A stretch of DNA of 64,000 nucleotides from JALONH01 sp046329235 (GTDB taxonomy: Bacteria > Bacteroidota > Bacteroidia > Cytophagales > Cytophagaceae): NCBI GenBank assembly GCA_046329235.1, contig JAXLVA010000001.1:3162001-3226000 (forward strand), read 5' to 3'. A model generated the notes under the pieces. That model was not told the origin of the DNA, did no database searches, and was given only the letters and a program-made list of their open reading frames with translations. The position numbers and the translations under genes are program-made. Shown piece after piece: positions 51,267 to 59,788 of the stretch; position 1 is the first letter of the stretch; each line of letters opens with the position of its first letter.

Positions 51267-52656
51267 ATTACTCTTTTCATTTATAACGTTCCTTTCGTTT
51301 ACTTCTTTATTCGCACAAGGTTTAGGTAATGCTCCATATTCAAGATTGGGAGTAGGTGATTATAAATTACAACAAGGCTCCGTTCGTAATATAGGTATGG
51401 GCGGTGCAGGACTAGCATCAAAATCCGTAGGTTATATCAATTGGATTAATCCGGCTTCACTTTCTAATTATAAAGGAAAGAGAGAGGACTCTATTGTGAA
51501 GATTGATGTAGGATTTGGATTACAATATAAATGGTTGAAAGATCAAAGCACAACAAATGGTGATTTCGGGTTAAATATTCAACACATTGTTATTCAATTT
51601 CCCATTTCAAAAACAATGAATGGTGCAATTGGATTGTTACCACTTACAAGTGTTCAAAATAATTTTACCAGTCAAGTCCCTGTTAATAATGCGCCTAGTG
51701 GAACGAATGTAAATTATAACTACAAAGGCTCAGGTGGTATCTATAATTTAGGATATTCCATGGGATGGGGAGTAACTAAAAATGTGGCCATAGGCTTGAG
51801 TGCTTCAGCTCTATTTGGTTCTATTAAACAAGAAGCTACGTCTCAAGTTATTTTAGATCCTAACAATCCAACCAATCAAAAGAAAGTAGGTACCTACGAC
51901 CAAAATACCTATTCCGGATTTTTATTCCGACCATCCTTTATTATTAAACAGCCGGTAGTAAAACATATATATTCTAATAAGCAATTAGATACGATGAATC
52001 TTACTGATGAAATGAAAAAACATCGTCGTAGTTTACTTATGCCACAATCGAATGTGTTTTCTTTCGCAGGTTCGTTTGATATATATACACCGGCACATGC
52101 CAATCAAACAACCCATTATATTGAAAAAGATTTGTTGGACAAATACACTATAGATTCCACCATTGGGAAGTCAGCCGGCAGAGTGTATTTGCCTTTTGGT
52201 GCACGCTTTGGGGTGGCGTATGAGAAACCAGGTAAGTGGGGAATGTATTTAGATTATACCTTTAGCAACTGGTCTGCTTATAAAAACAGTGAAATTAAAT
52301 CAGCTACATTGAATAATAGTTTCATGATTAATGTCGGTGGCGAATGGGTGAAAATGAATGAAGATAAGCCTGCCAGATCTGTTACTTACAGAGCCGGTTT
52401 ATATTATGGGAAGTCACACTATACAGTAATAGGTAGTGATATGTATGATAGAGGAGTTACGTTTGGGGCTTCTTTTCCTGTGGGATCTACTGCAGGCAAT
52501 AGATTTATCCAACCTATGTTAACGAAGTTAAACACTGGAGTTGTCATAGGTCAGTTAATGCCTCAGAATGATTTACTAATTAAGGAAACGTATATTCGTC
52601 TTTACTTAAGTATGAATATTTATTCCGGCTGGTACGGTAAACGTAGAATTCACTAA
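51256..52656 (+). CDS. Outer-membrane beta-barrel protein next to LptC
   Basis: 466 residues. Signal peptide (LLFSFITFLSFTSLFAQ), then GLGNAPYSRLGVGDY and RNIGMGGAGLAS...INWINPASL, the N-terminal pattern of FadL/OmpP1-like porins and related Bacteroidota OM proteins. Alternating amphipathic strands follow to the C-terminus. Role unknown; a position conserved between coaX and lptC suggests envelope biogenesis or transport (inference). It overlaps coaX by 11 bases and is followed by lptC after 10. Confidence 0.8.
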   Translation: MYLRLLFSFITFLSFTSLFAQGLGNAPYSRLGVGDYKLQQGSVRNIGMGGAGLASKSVGYINWINPASLSNYKGKREDSIVKIDVGFGLQYKWLKDQSTTNGDFGLNIQHIVIQFPISKTMNGAIGLLPLTSVQNNFTSQVPVNNAPSGTNVNYNYKGSGGIYNLGYSMGWGVTKNVAIGLSASALFGSIKQEATSQVILDPNNPTNQKKVGTYDQNTYSGFLFRPSFIIKQPVVKHIYSNKQLDTMNLTDEMKKHRRSLLMPQSNVFSFAGSFDIYTPAHANQTTHYIEKDLLDKYTIDSTIGKSAGRVYLPFGARFGVAYEKPGKWGMYLDYTFSNWSAYKNSEIKSATLNNSFMINVGGEWVKMNEDKPARSVTYRAGLYYGKSHYTVIGSDMYDRGVTFGASFPVGSTAGNRFIQPMLTKLNTGVVIGQLMPQNDLLIKETYIRLYLSMNIYSGWYGKRRIH

Positions 52657-52666
52657 TACGGCGAAT

Positions 52667-53194
52667 ATGAAGATTGCCATAAGTATATTTTTTGCTTTGA
52701 TGATGACGGCTTGTTTAAAAAGTAATCATACCATTGAAGAAATGCAGGAGAAATATACAGGTCCGGTGATTGACGTAGATACGGTGGAAACGTGGTATAG
52801 TGATTCTGCTCAATTAAAAATACACCTGACCGCGCCCAAACAGTTAGAGTTGCAAAATGGTAATCGTGAATTTCCGAAAGGGCTCTATGTTCAGTTTTAT
52901 AAAGACTCTACTCAAAAAGTACCTTCTTATTTGAAAGCCAACTATGGCATCTTACTTAAAAATCAAAACTTATATAAAGTATCCGGTAATGTCATTGTAG
53001 AGAATCCGGAGGAACAAAAGAAGTTAACTACAGAAGAATTATTCTGGTCTCCTCATACCAAAAAAATTACTACCAAAGAGCAAGTAATTATAACTACTCA
53101 AAAAGAAATTATCAAAGGAGTAGGGATGGAAGCGAATCAAGATTTTTCATCTTATACCATTAATCAAGTGACAGGTATATTACACGTACAATAA
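52667..53194 (+). CDS. lptC: LPS export ABC transporter periplasmic protein LptC (lipoprotein form)
   Basis: 175 residues. Lipobox MMTACL (Cys16) replaces the usual membrane helix, as in Bacteroidota LptC. The following ~150 residues form the LptC/OstA beta-jellyroll (VETWYSDSAQLKIHLTAPKQ, YGILLKNQNLYKVSGNVIVE, IIKGVGMEANQDFSSYTI). It links LptB2FG to LptA in lipopolysaccharide transport. Its last base overlaps the next gene start. Confidence 0.88.
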   Translation: MKIAISIFFALMMTACLKSNHTIEEMQEKYTGPVIDVDTVETWYSDSAQLKIHLTAPKQLELQNGNREFPKGLYVQFYKDSTQKVPSYLKANYGILLKNQNLYKVSGNVIVENPEEQKKLTTEELFWSPHTKKITTKEQVIITTQKEIIKGVGMEANQDFSSYTINQVTGILHVQ

Positions 53195-53457
53195 TGATTA
53201 AATCAAAAAGTACTTTAACGCATATCTTATTTTATTTAACCATTGCCTTGTTGATGATATCAATTCATCAAAGTGTGTCGTATGGTTTTACAAGAGCATA
53301 TTTCTTGTACATGATTACCTTTTCTATATTCTTATGGTATAGCTACCGAAGAACGGTAGAAAAGAAAGAAAAGGAAGACTCCGTCCAAAAACAAGCCGAT
53401 TCAAAGCCAAAACCTTCGGAAATATTTAATACAGGTAAAAATAAAAGAGCTAAATAG
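53194..53457 (+). CDS. Small membrane protein downstream of lptC
   Basis: 87 residues with two membrane helices (LTHILFYLTIALLMISIHQ, FLYMITFSIFLWYSYRR) and a charged C-terminal tail. It overlaps lptC by one base and so is cotranslated. No recognised family; possibly an envelope accessory protein. The ATG at 53194 is the natural start. Confidence 0.65.
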   Translation: MIKSKSTLTHILFYLTIALLMISIHQSVSYGFTRAYFLYMITFSIFLWYSYRRTVEKKEKEDSVQKQADSKPKPSEIFNTGKNKRAK

Positions 53458-53535
53458 CTGTTTGTCAGAAGTATATTTAGCTTTGTTTTTTACCGTACTT
53501 TGTCGTTATTTTGCAAGTCCTAAGAAATCAAAAAA

Positions 53536-55614
53536 ATGGGTGTTTTTAATAAAATAAATCAGCATTCGGGCATCGTATTCGTTGTCATTATCTCCGGTTT
53601 AATCCTTTTCATGTTAGGTGCAGACCTTTTTTCAAAACAATCAATGTTTCAATCTACGGATGTAGGTGAAGTGGATGGCAAATCCATTACACGTGAAGAA
53701 TTCGTGAAACAAATGGAAGTAGCTACTCAGTTATATGGCGGACAAGCATCCGGTAATAACTTGGAAGACTTAGCATGGAATCAAGTAGTGTTTAACAACT
53801 TCTACGTGGAAGAATATGCAAAAGCAGGGGTAACTGTTTCTGCAGAAGAGGAACAAGATTTACTACAAGGTGATAACATGCATGAGGTTATTAAACAATT
53901 TTTTGGTAGCCCTGAAGGTGTAAAACAATTCTTAGCAAGCTTTGAAGATGAGAATATCAACATCGAAGATAAAAAGCGTAGAGTTTCTATTTGGAAATCG
54001 TTGAAAGAATATGTGGTGAGCGATCGTCTACGTAAAAAATACGAAGCGTTAATTACAAAAACAGAATATGCTACTGTTGTTGATGCAAAAGAAGAATACA
54101 AAACAATCAATGATAAAGTTGAATTGAAGTATGTATTTGTACCTTACTCCTCTATTGTAGATTCAACTATTGAAGTTTCAGATTCTGACTTGAAAACATA
54201 CTTGAAAGATCATAAGAATGAATTCCAAGTAGAAGAAGGTCGCTCTATTGAATTTGCTATCTTCAATATCACACCATCTACTAATGATAGTTTGAGAATC
54301 TATGAAGAAGTAAACGCTTTAAAAGAAGAGTTTAAAAATTCAACAAACGATTCTGCATTTGTAAGCTTAAATTCTGAAACACAAAAGGCATTATATGATG
54401 CTAAAGTTCAAGAATTACCTGAATCCATTCAAAATGAATTCAACAACCTAGCAGTAGGGAATGTGTATGGCCCTTATCCGGCTACTAGTGGATACCAATT
54501 AACAAAGATTGTTAAGGTAATGACAGATTCTTTATACTCTGCTAAGGCTAGTCACATTTTGTTCCAAACAAGACAAGACGATCCGGAAGAGAAGAAGAAA
54601 GAGCAAAAAGATAAAGCACTACAAATCTTAAAAGAAATTCAAGATGGTGCTAGCTTTGAAGCTATGGCTGCTCAATACGGTTCGGATGGTACTGCTTCTC
54701 GTGGCGGTAGCTTAGGATGGTTTGGTAAAGGTGTAATGGTAAAACCATTTGAAGATGCGATTTTCGGGGCTTCTAAATCCGGTGTATTACCTAAGTTAGT
54801 AGAAACTCAATTTGGTTACCACATTGTTCGTATTGATGTTCCAAAAACAAATAAGAAATTCAAGGTAGCTTCAGTAGATCGTAAGATTGAAACTTTTGAT
54901 GCTACTAAAGATTCAATCTACCGTGTAGCGGATGAGTTATCGGCTAACATTAAAGATACAGCAACTTTACGTGCAGGTGTTAAAGGTTTGAAAAACGTAG
55001 TTCGTTATGAGCAACCAAACGTTGAAAAATCTGCAAGAACAATTACTGGAGTAAACGAAGCTTACGAAGTAGTTAAGTGGTTGTATGCTGATGATAGAGA
55101 TATCAATGATGTGTCAAAAGTGTTCACTGTACAAGATAAATATGTAGTAGTGTTAGCTACTGCTATGCGTGAAAAAGGTACAGCTCCATTAGAAGATGTA
55201 CGTGATCAAATTAAACCTAGAGTATTAGCGGAGTTAAAAGCAGCTAAAATTAAAGAGAAATTGAAAACGGATGGCGCTTTAGAAGCCATTGCAAAATCGT
55301 ATGGTTCAGAAGCGCAAAGCGGTAGCGTGTCAGATGTAACACTATCAAGCGGTTCTTTATCTACTTTAGGATATGAACCGGAAGCTGTAGGTTATGCATT
55401 TGGTCTAGCTAAAGGTCAACGTACAGCAGCCATCACTGGCGAAAACGGAGTTTACATTTTGGAATTGGTTAACAAAACAACTTCTGAAGTGTCCGACTAT
55501 AATCAGACTCAATCACAAATTCAAAACAATCGAACTCAACGATTAAGTTATGGTGTGGTGGACAATGTGTTCCGAAAACTGGCAGACATTGAAGATTTCA
55601 GATATCGATTTTAA
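53536..55614 (+). CDS. PpiD/SurA-like peptidyl-prolyl isomerase
   Basis: 692 residues. N-terminal membrane anchor (HSGIVFVVIISGLILFMLG), SurA_N-like helical segment (residues about 40-210), a parvulin domain near 340-435 (ASHILFQTRQDD...GGSLGWFGKGVMVKPFEDAI...FGYHIVRI), and a long C-terminal domain. The architecture matches PpiD: an inner-membrane-anchored periplasmic chaperone that assists outer-membrane and secreted protein folding. Own terminator follows. The position after LPS transport and OM protein genes suits envelope biogenesis. Confidence 0.92.
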   Translation: MGVFNKINQHSGIVFVVIISGLILFMLGADLFSKQSMFQSTDVGEVDGKSITREEFVKQMEVATQLYGGQASGNNLEDLAWNQVVFNNFYVEEYAKAGVTVSAEEEQDLLQGDNMHEVIKQFFGSPEGVKQFLASFEDENINIEDKKRRVSIWKSLKEYVVSDRLRKKYEALITKTEYATVVDAKEEYKTINDKVELKYVFVPYSSIVDSTIEVSDSDLKTYLKDHKNEFQVEEGRSIEFAIFNITPSTNDSLRIYEEVNALKEEFKNSTNDSAFVSLNSETQKALYDAKVQELPESIQNEFNNLAVGNVYGPYPATSGYQLTKIVKVMTDSLYSAKASHILFQTRQDDPEEKKKEQKDKALQILKEIQDGASFEAMAAQYGSDGTASRGGSLGWFGKGVMVKPFEDAIFGASKSGVLPKLVETQFGYHIVRIDVPKTNKKFKVASVDRKIETFDATKDSIYRVADELSANIKDTATLRAGVKGLKNVVRYEQPNVEKSARTITGVNEAYEVVKWLYADDRDINDVSKVFTVQDKYVVVLATAMREKGTAPLEDVRDQIKPRVLAELKAAKIKEKLKTDGALEAIAKSYGSEAQSGSVSDVTLSSGSLSTLGYEPEAVGYAFGLAKGQRTAAITGENGVYILELVNKTTSEVSDYNQTQSQIQNNRTQRLSYGVVDNVFRKLADIEDFRYRF

Positions 55615-55623
55615 TTAAAATTT

Positions 55624-55651
55624 AAGCCCCGAATTTCGGGGCTTTTTTATT
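55624..55651 (+). terminator. Intrinsic terminator after ppiD-like gene
   Basis: AAGCCCCGAA/TTCGGGGCTT stem around a T, followed by a T run. Confidence 0.92.
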
Positions 55652-55690
55652 ATATTTTCTCTCTCAAATTTCAATCAAGATTCCCAAAAC

Positions 55691-58600
55691 ATGGCTGCTA
55701 ATTATACTGACGTATTTGAAAAAGAAATCAATCGTTTAAATACGAAACAGAAAGAAGCTGTTCAACAAATAGAAGGCCCTGTCTTGGTGATTGCCGGTCC
55801 CGGCACCGGTAAAACCCAAATACTATCAGCACGCATAGGGGCTATCTTAACCGCACCAGGAACACCGGCTGCACCACATAATATTCTTTGTTTGACCTAC
55901 ACAGAAGCTGGTGCCATAGCTATGCGTAAGCGTTTACTAAAGTTTATTGGACCGGACGCGCATAGGGTTCCCATTTATACTTTTCATGCTTTTTGTAATG
56001 TTGTTATTCAAGAAAATATAGAATGGTTTGGAGTACGCCAATTACAACCCATCTCCGATTTAGAGTCGATTCAAATATTTACCAAACTCATAGATTCTAT
56101 CCCTTTAGATCATCCTCTGAAACGATTGAAGGGCGAAGTCTATTATGATATCCCTCGTTTACGGCACCTTTTTGATACAATGAAAAAAGAAGGTTGGACA
56201 GTAGATTATGTATTAGAGCAAATCCAATTCTACAAAGAGGAAATGAAGACGGATGAGAAATTCATTCCTAAACGTAAAACGAAAGGCTCTAGTGAATTTT
56301 TGAAAACGTATTATGAAACGTTAGATAAATTAGAAAAACTTGAACACGCTGCTAAATTGTTCCCTCATTACTCCAAACTCATGGAGGAGAATCATTATTA
56401 TGATTTTAATGACATGATTACTTGGGTGAATAAAGCTTTTAAAGAAAACGAAAACATGCTACGTCGTTATCAAGAAAAGTTTTTATATCTATTAGTGGAT
56501 GAATTTCAAGATACAAGTGGTGCGCAGTTGGATTTACTGAAAAGTTTAGCTGCCTATTGGGAAGTGCCCAATTTATTTGCCGTAGGTGATGATGATCAGT
56601 CTATTTACCGTTTTCAAGGGGCAAACATTAAAAACATCGTTGACTTCAATTTCAACTACCAACCTAAGGTAATTGTGTTGGATTCTAATTATCGTTCTTC
56701 AATGCCTATACTGGAAGCTTCTATGGCTTTGATTCAGTATAATAATGATCGTTTGGTCAACCAATTAAGCGGTCTTTCAAAACAATTAGAGGCTAAAGGA
56801 GAGAATGCAGCTATCAAAAAAATACCTGTAATAGTTGAATACGAAAATCCATTACAAGAAGAAGCCGGCATATTACAATCCATTCTGCAATTGCATGAAA
56901 GTGGAGTGCCTTATAAAGACATAGCTATACTATATCGTAATCATAAAAAAGTAGATCGTTTAGTTCAGGTGATGCAACGTAGAGAGTTGCCTCTGTCCAT
57001 CAAACGTAAGTATGATATATTGAAAGAAAACTTGATTCAACAGTTGATAGAAATATTGTCCTATCTACAGAAAGAATCTCAATATCCGGATAGTGGTGAA
57101 ATGCATTTGTTTAAATTAATGCACTATCCTTATTTTCATATAGACACACGCGACATCGCACATATAGTTCGATATAGTATTGATCACGATTACAAAAAAT
57201 GGCGTCTGATATTGGCGGATGATGCTATTTTAAATTCTCTTCCACTTCGAACGAAATCTAAAATTCAGCAGTTTGAGAAAAACATCATGAACTGGCTAAC
57301 TACGTTGGAGTCTTCAACTATTCAAGTAGTGCTAGAAAAAATACTTACTTATGGTAATGTGTTCTCATGGATAATGAAGTCAGAGGATAAGACTTGGTAT
57401 ATGCAGGTTGTTTCTACTTTCTTTGATTACTTGAAAGATGAAATGGCTAAAAAGCCGGACATGACCTTACAAGATTTTTTGGAAGTACTAGAACAGTTGC
57501 AGGAAAATAAAATTAGCATACCATTAGATCGTTCAATTCTGGCTGAGGAAGGAGTTCAGTTTATTACTGCCCATTCTTCTAAGGGCTTAGAGTTTGATTA
57601 TGTTTTTATCATGGGTGGTAATGCGGAGGAGTGGGAAGCTAAGAGAGAAACTAGCTTTACGTTCTTCTATCCGCCTACATTAACGGAACAATCTGATACG
57701 CATAAAGAAGAAGAGGAACGTCGTCTTTTTTATGTTGCTATGACTCGTGCTAAAAAAGAACTTTATATAAGTTATGCTTCGCATGTCAAGGAAGACAAAG
57801 AATCCTTACCAAGTAGGTTTATTACGGAATTACTGGATTCAAATAAAGTTGAGTTAGTATCAAGTAAACCTGAAGAAGCTTTTTTACAAGAGTACTTATT
57901 AGATGTGCATTCGCAAATTGAACTTCCTGAACTTCCTCTTATTGATCATGAACAAATCAATGTGATTCTTGAGAAGTATAAATTGAGTGTTACTCATTTA
58001 AATAAATTTTTAAAATGTCCATTGAGTTTTTATTTTGAAAATTTATTACAAGTTCCATCAGCACGTACTCCGTCGAATGGATTTGGTTTAGCAATTCACG
58101 GAGCTCTCCGCAGATTGTACAATGCGATGTTAAAATCGAATCCGGTTCGTTTTCCGGAAAAGGAGTTTTTCTTAGAAGCATTCGAGCAAGAATTAAAACA
58201 AGTGCGTTCGCACTTTACACCTATTCAATACGATCGCTATCTTCATTTAGGGAAGGGAAAACTGTTGTCCGTTTATTACGATAAATATCATACTACTTGG
58301 AATATCAATGCGCGCGTTGAATATGCTATCAAAGAAGTAGAAGTGGATGGTATTCCTATTAAAGGAGCTATTGATAAAATAGAAATCGATGGGCGTAAAA
58401 TACATGTAGTAGATTACAAAACAGGAAAAATCAATAAAGCCAAAGTGATGCCACCTAATGAGAAGAATGAATTAGGCGGCGATTACTGGCGTCAATTAGT
58501 ATTTTATAAAATATTAATTGATAACGAACGATATAACGACTATCATGTTGAAACGGGAGAAATCGACTTTGTGGAAGGAGTGGAGGAAGCAAATAGTAGA

Positions 58601-58792
58601 TTCAATATTCCGTTAACATCAAAAGATGTAGAAATAGTAAGAGGCCAAATGAAAGACTCATATCAAAAAATCATGAATCATGAGTTTACTCAGGGCTGTG
58701 GTGAAGAGGATTGTACGTGGTGTAATTTTGTAAAGTATAACTTTACCAATTTAGATGCCATTCCGGAGACAGACGAATCAGAACTTTCCTAA
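55691..58792 (+). CDS. UvrD/PcrA-type helicase fused to PD-(D/E)XK nuclease with Fe-S cysteines
   Basis: 1033 residues. SF1 helicase motifs: GPGTGKTQIL (Walker A, ~33), LTYTEAGA (Ia), VDEFQD (II, ~272), GDDDQSIYRFQGA (III), NYRSS (IV), HSSKGLEFD (V) and VAMTRAKKELY (VI). The C-terminal third carries a PD-(D/E)XK nuclease core (GAIDKIEIDGRKIHVVDYKTGK, ~890-910). One Cys in LKCPLSFYF (~776) and a cluster CGEEDCTWC (1003-1011) match the four-Cys iron-sulfur staple of AddB/Dna2/Cas4-type nucleases. It is probably a DNA repair/recombination helicase-nuclease. Its last 15 bases overlap the convergent CDF gene. Confidence 0.9.
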   Translation: MAANYTDVFEKEINRLNTKQKEAVQQIEGPVLVIAGPGTGKTQILSARIGAILTAPGTPAAPHNILCLTYTEAGAIAMRKRLLKFIGPDAHRVPIYTFHAFCNVVIQENIEWFGVRQLQPISDLESIQIFTKLIDSIPLDHPLKRLKGEVYYDIPRLRHLFDTMKKEGWTVDYVLEQIQFYKEEMKTDEKFIPKRKTKGSSEFLKTYYETLDKLEKLEHAAKLFPHYSKLMEENHYYDFNDMITWVNKAFKENENMLRRYQEKFLYLLVDEFQDTSGAQLDLLKSLAAYWEVPNLFAVGDDDQSIYRFQGANIKNIVDFNFNYQPKVIVLDSNYRSSMPILEASMALIQYNNDRLVNQLSGLSKQLEAKGENAAIKKIPVIVEYENPLQEEAGILQSILQLHESGVPYKDIAILYRNHKKVDRLVQVMQRRELPLSIKRKYDILKENLIQQLIEILSYLQKESQYPDSGEMHLFKLMHYPYFHIDTRDIAHIVRYSIDHDYKKWRLILADDAILNSLPLRTKSKIQQFEKNIMNWLTTLESSTIQVVLEKILTYGNVFSWIMKSEDKTWYMQVVSTFFDYLKDEMAKKPDMTLQDFLEVLEQLQENKISIPLDRSILAEEGVQFITAHSSKGLEFDYVFIMGGNAEEWEAKRETSFTFFYPPTLTEQSDTHKEEEERRLFYVAMTRAKKELYISYASHVKEDKESLPSRFITELLDSNKVELVSSKPEEAFLQEYLLDVHSQIELPELPLIDHEQINVILEKYKLSVTHLNKFLKCPLSFYFENLLQVPSARTPSNGFGLAIHGALRRLYNAMLKSNPVRFPEKEFFLEAFEQELKQVRSHFTPIQYDRYLHLGKGKLLSVYYDKYHTTWNINARVEYAIKEVEVDGIPIKGAIDKIEIDGRKIHVVDYKTGKINKAKVMPPNEKNELGGDYWRQLVFYKILIDNERYNDYHVETGEIDFVEGVEEANSRFNIPLTSKDVEIVRGQMKDSYQKIMNHEFTQGCGEEDCTWCNFVKYNFTNLDAIPETDESELS

Positions 58793-59770
58793 GGAGGACT
58801 TATGCTTTTTATTAGGCATGAGTTGGGTAGAGTCCCAAATTAATTTTTGTTCAAACGGATGAATGCGTTTGTCACAGTGTTGTAATAAACATATTTTGCA
58901 AGATGAAGGAATGCACGGATCAATATGAATAAAAAGTTCTACCGGTTGTTGTAGTTCGTGTTCCATTAATGCCGCCACCGTACTTATTTCTTCGTGTGAA
59001 TCTTTTACACTCATATACCAAGGCATGGTTATATGAGCATCTATGTGTAAAGAGTTTCCAAATTGTATGATGCGTACGTTATGTACATCAATCCAAACAT
59101 CTTTTCGATACTTATTAAATACTTCAACAATTTTTTCAATGATTTCAGGATTGGTCTCATCCATAATACCTGCAATACTTTCACGCATAATTTTATATCC
59201 ACTAATGAAGATATAAATACTAAGTAGGAATGCTAAGCCGGAATCGATCCAGTGAAGGTTAGTAAAATGCACTAAAAACAAACCTATGACAATTGCTAAC
59301 GACGACCAGGTATCTGTTTGTAAATGTTTACCACCGGCAACTAATACAAGTTCATTGGATTTCTTTCCATGTTGTATCATCCAATATCCTAAAAAGAAAT
59401 TAATAATTGCTGTACTAAGAATTAAGACCCCACCCCAATCTAAAGCACGTAATTCCGGTTGTTCAAAAAAATCATTGATTGAGTGTATGAAAATAAAAAC
59501 GCCTGCTACTACAATTAATGCACCTTCTACTGTTGCTGCGATAAACTGGATTTTCCCGTGACCATAGGGATGATTTAAATCTTTAGGCGTATTGGAAAGA
59601 TAAATACTATAAAGTGTGAAGCCTGCAGCTACAATGTTGATCGTGCTTTCAAGTGCATCGGTAAGCACAGCGGTGGAATCAGTTAGCCACCAAGCAATAA
59701 TCTTAATGAAGAATAAAATAATTCCTACTCCAAAAACGATTCGTTGTAATTGACTTGAATTGAATGCCAT
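58778..59770 (-). CDS. Cation diffusion facilitator (CDF) family efflux transporter
   Basis: About 330 residues. Six membrane helices in the first ~210, with the metal site pattern ALESTINIVAAG on TM2 and NHPYGHGKIQF between TM2 and TM3, then a C-terminal cytoplasmic domain. The tail is unusual: HIDPCIPSSCKICLLQHCDK carries four Cys and extra His after the normal end, likely a metal-binding appendage. It exports divalent metal (Zn, Fe, Mn or Co) from the cytoplasm. The frame opens at a GTG (59785), but ATG 59770 or 59773 (MMAFNSSQLQ) is more plausible. Converges on the helicase gene with a 15-base overlap. Confidence 0.88.
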   Translation of the reverse strand: MAFNSSQLQRIVFGVGIILFFIKIIAWWLTDSTAVLTDALESTINIVAAGFTLYSIYLSNTPKDLNHPYGHGKIQFIAATVEGALIVVAGVFIFIHSINDFFEQPELRALDWGGVLILSTAIINFFLGYWMIQHGKKSNELVLVAGGKHLQTDTWSSLAIVIGLFLVHFTNLHWIDSGLAFLLSIYIFISGYKIMRESIAGIMDETNPEIIEKIVEVFNKYRKDVWIDVHNVRIIQFGNSLHIDAHITMPWYMSVKDSHEEISTVAALMEHELQQPVELFIHIDPCIPSSCKICLLQHCDKRIHPFEQKLIWDSTQLMPNKKHKSSLGKF

Positions 59771-59788
59771 CATATAAAAGTACACAAA

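Noticed and set aside
58778..58792. Overlap of helicase and CDF genes as sign of sequence error
   Set aside because: The genes converge, both ends look natural, and short 3' overlaps also occur at plsY/anmK.
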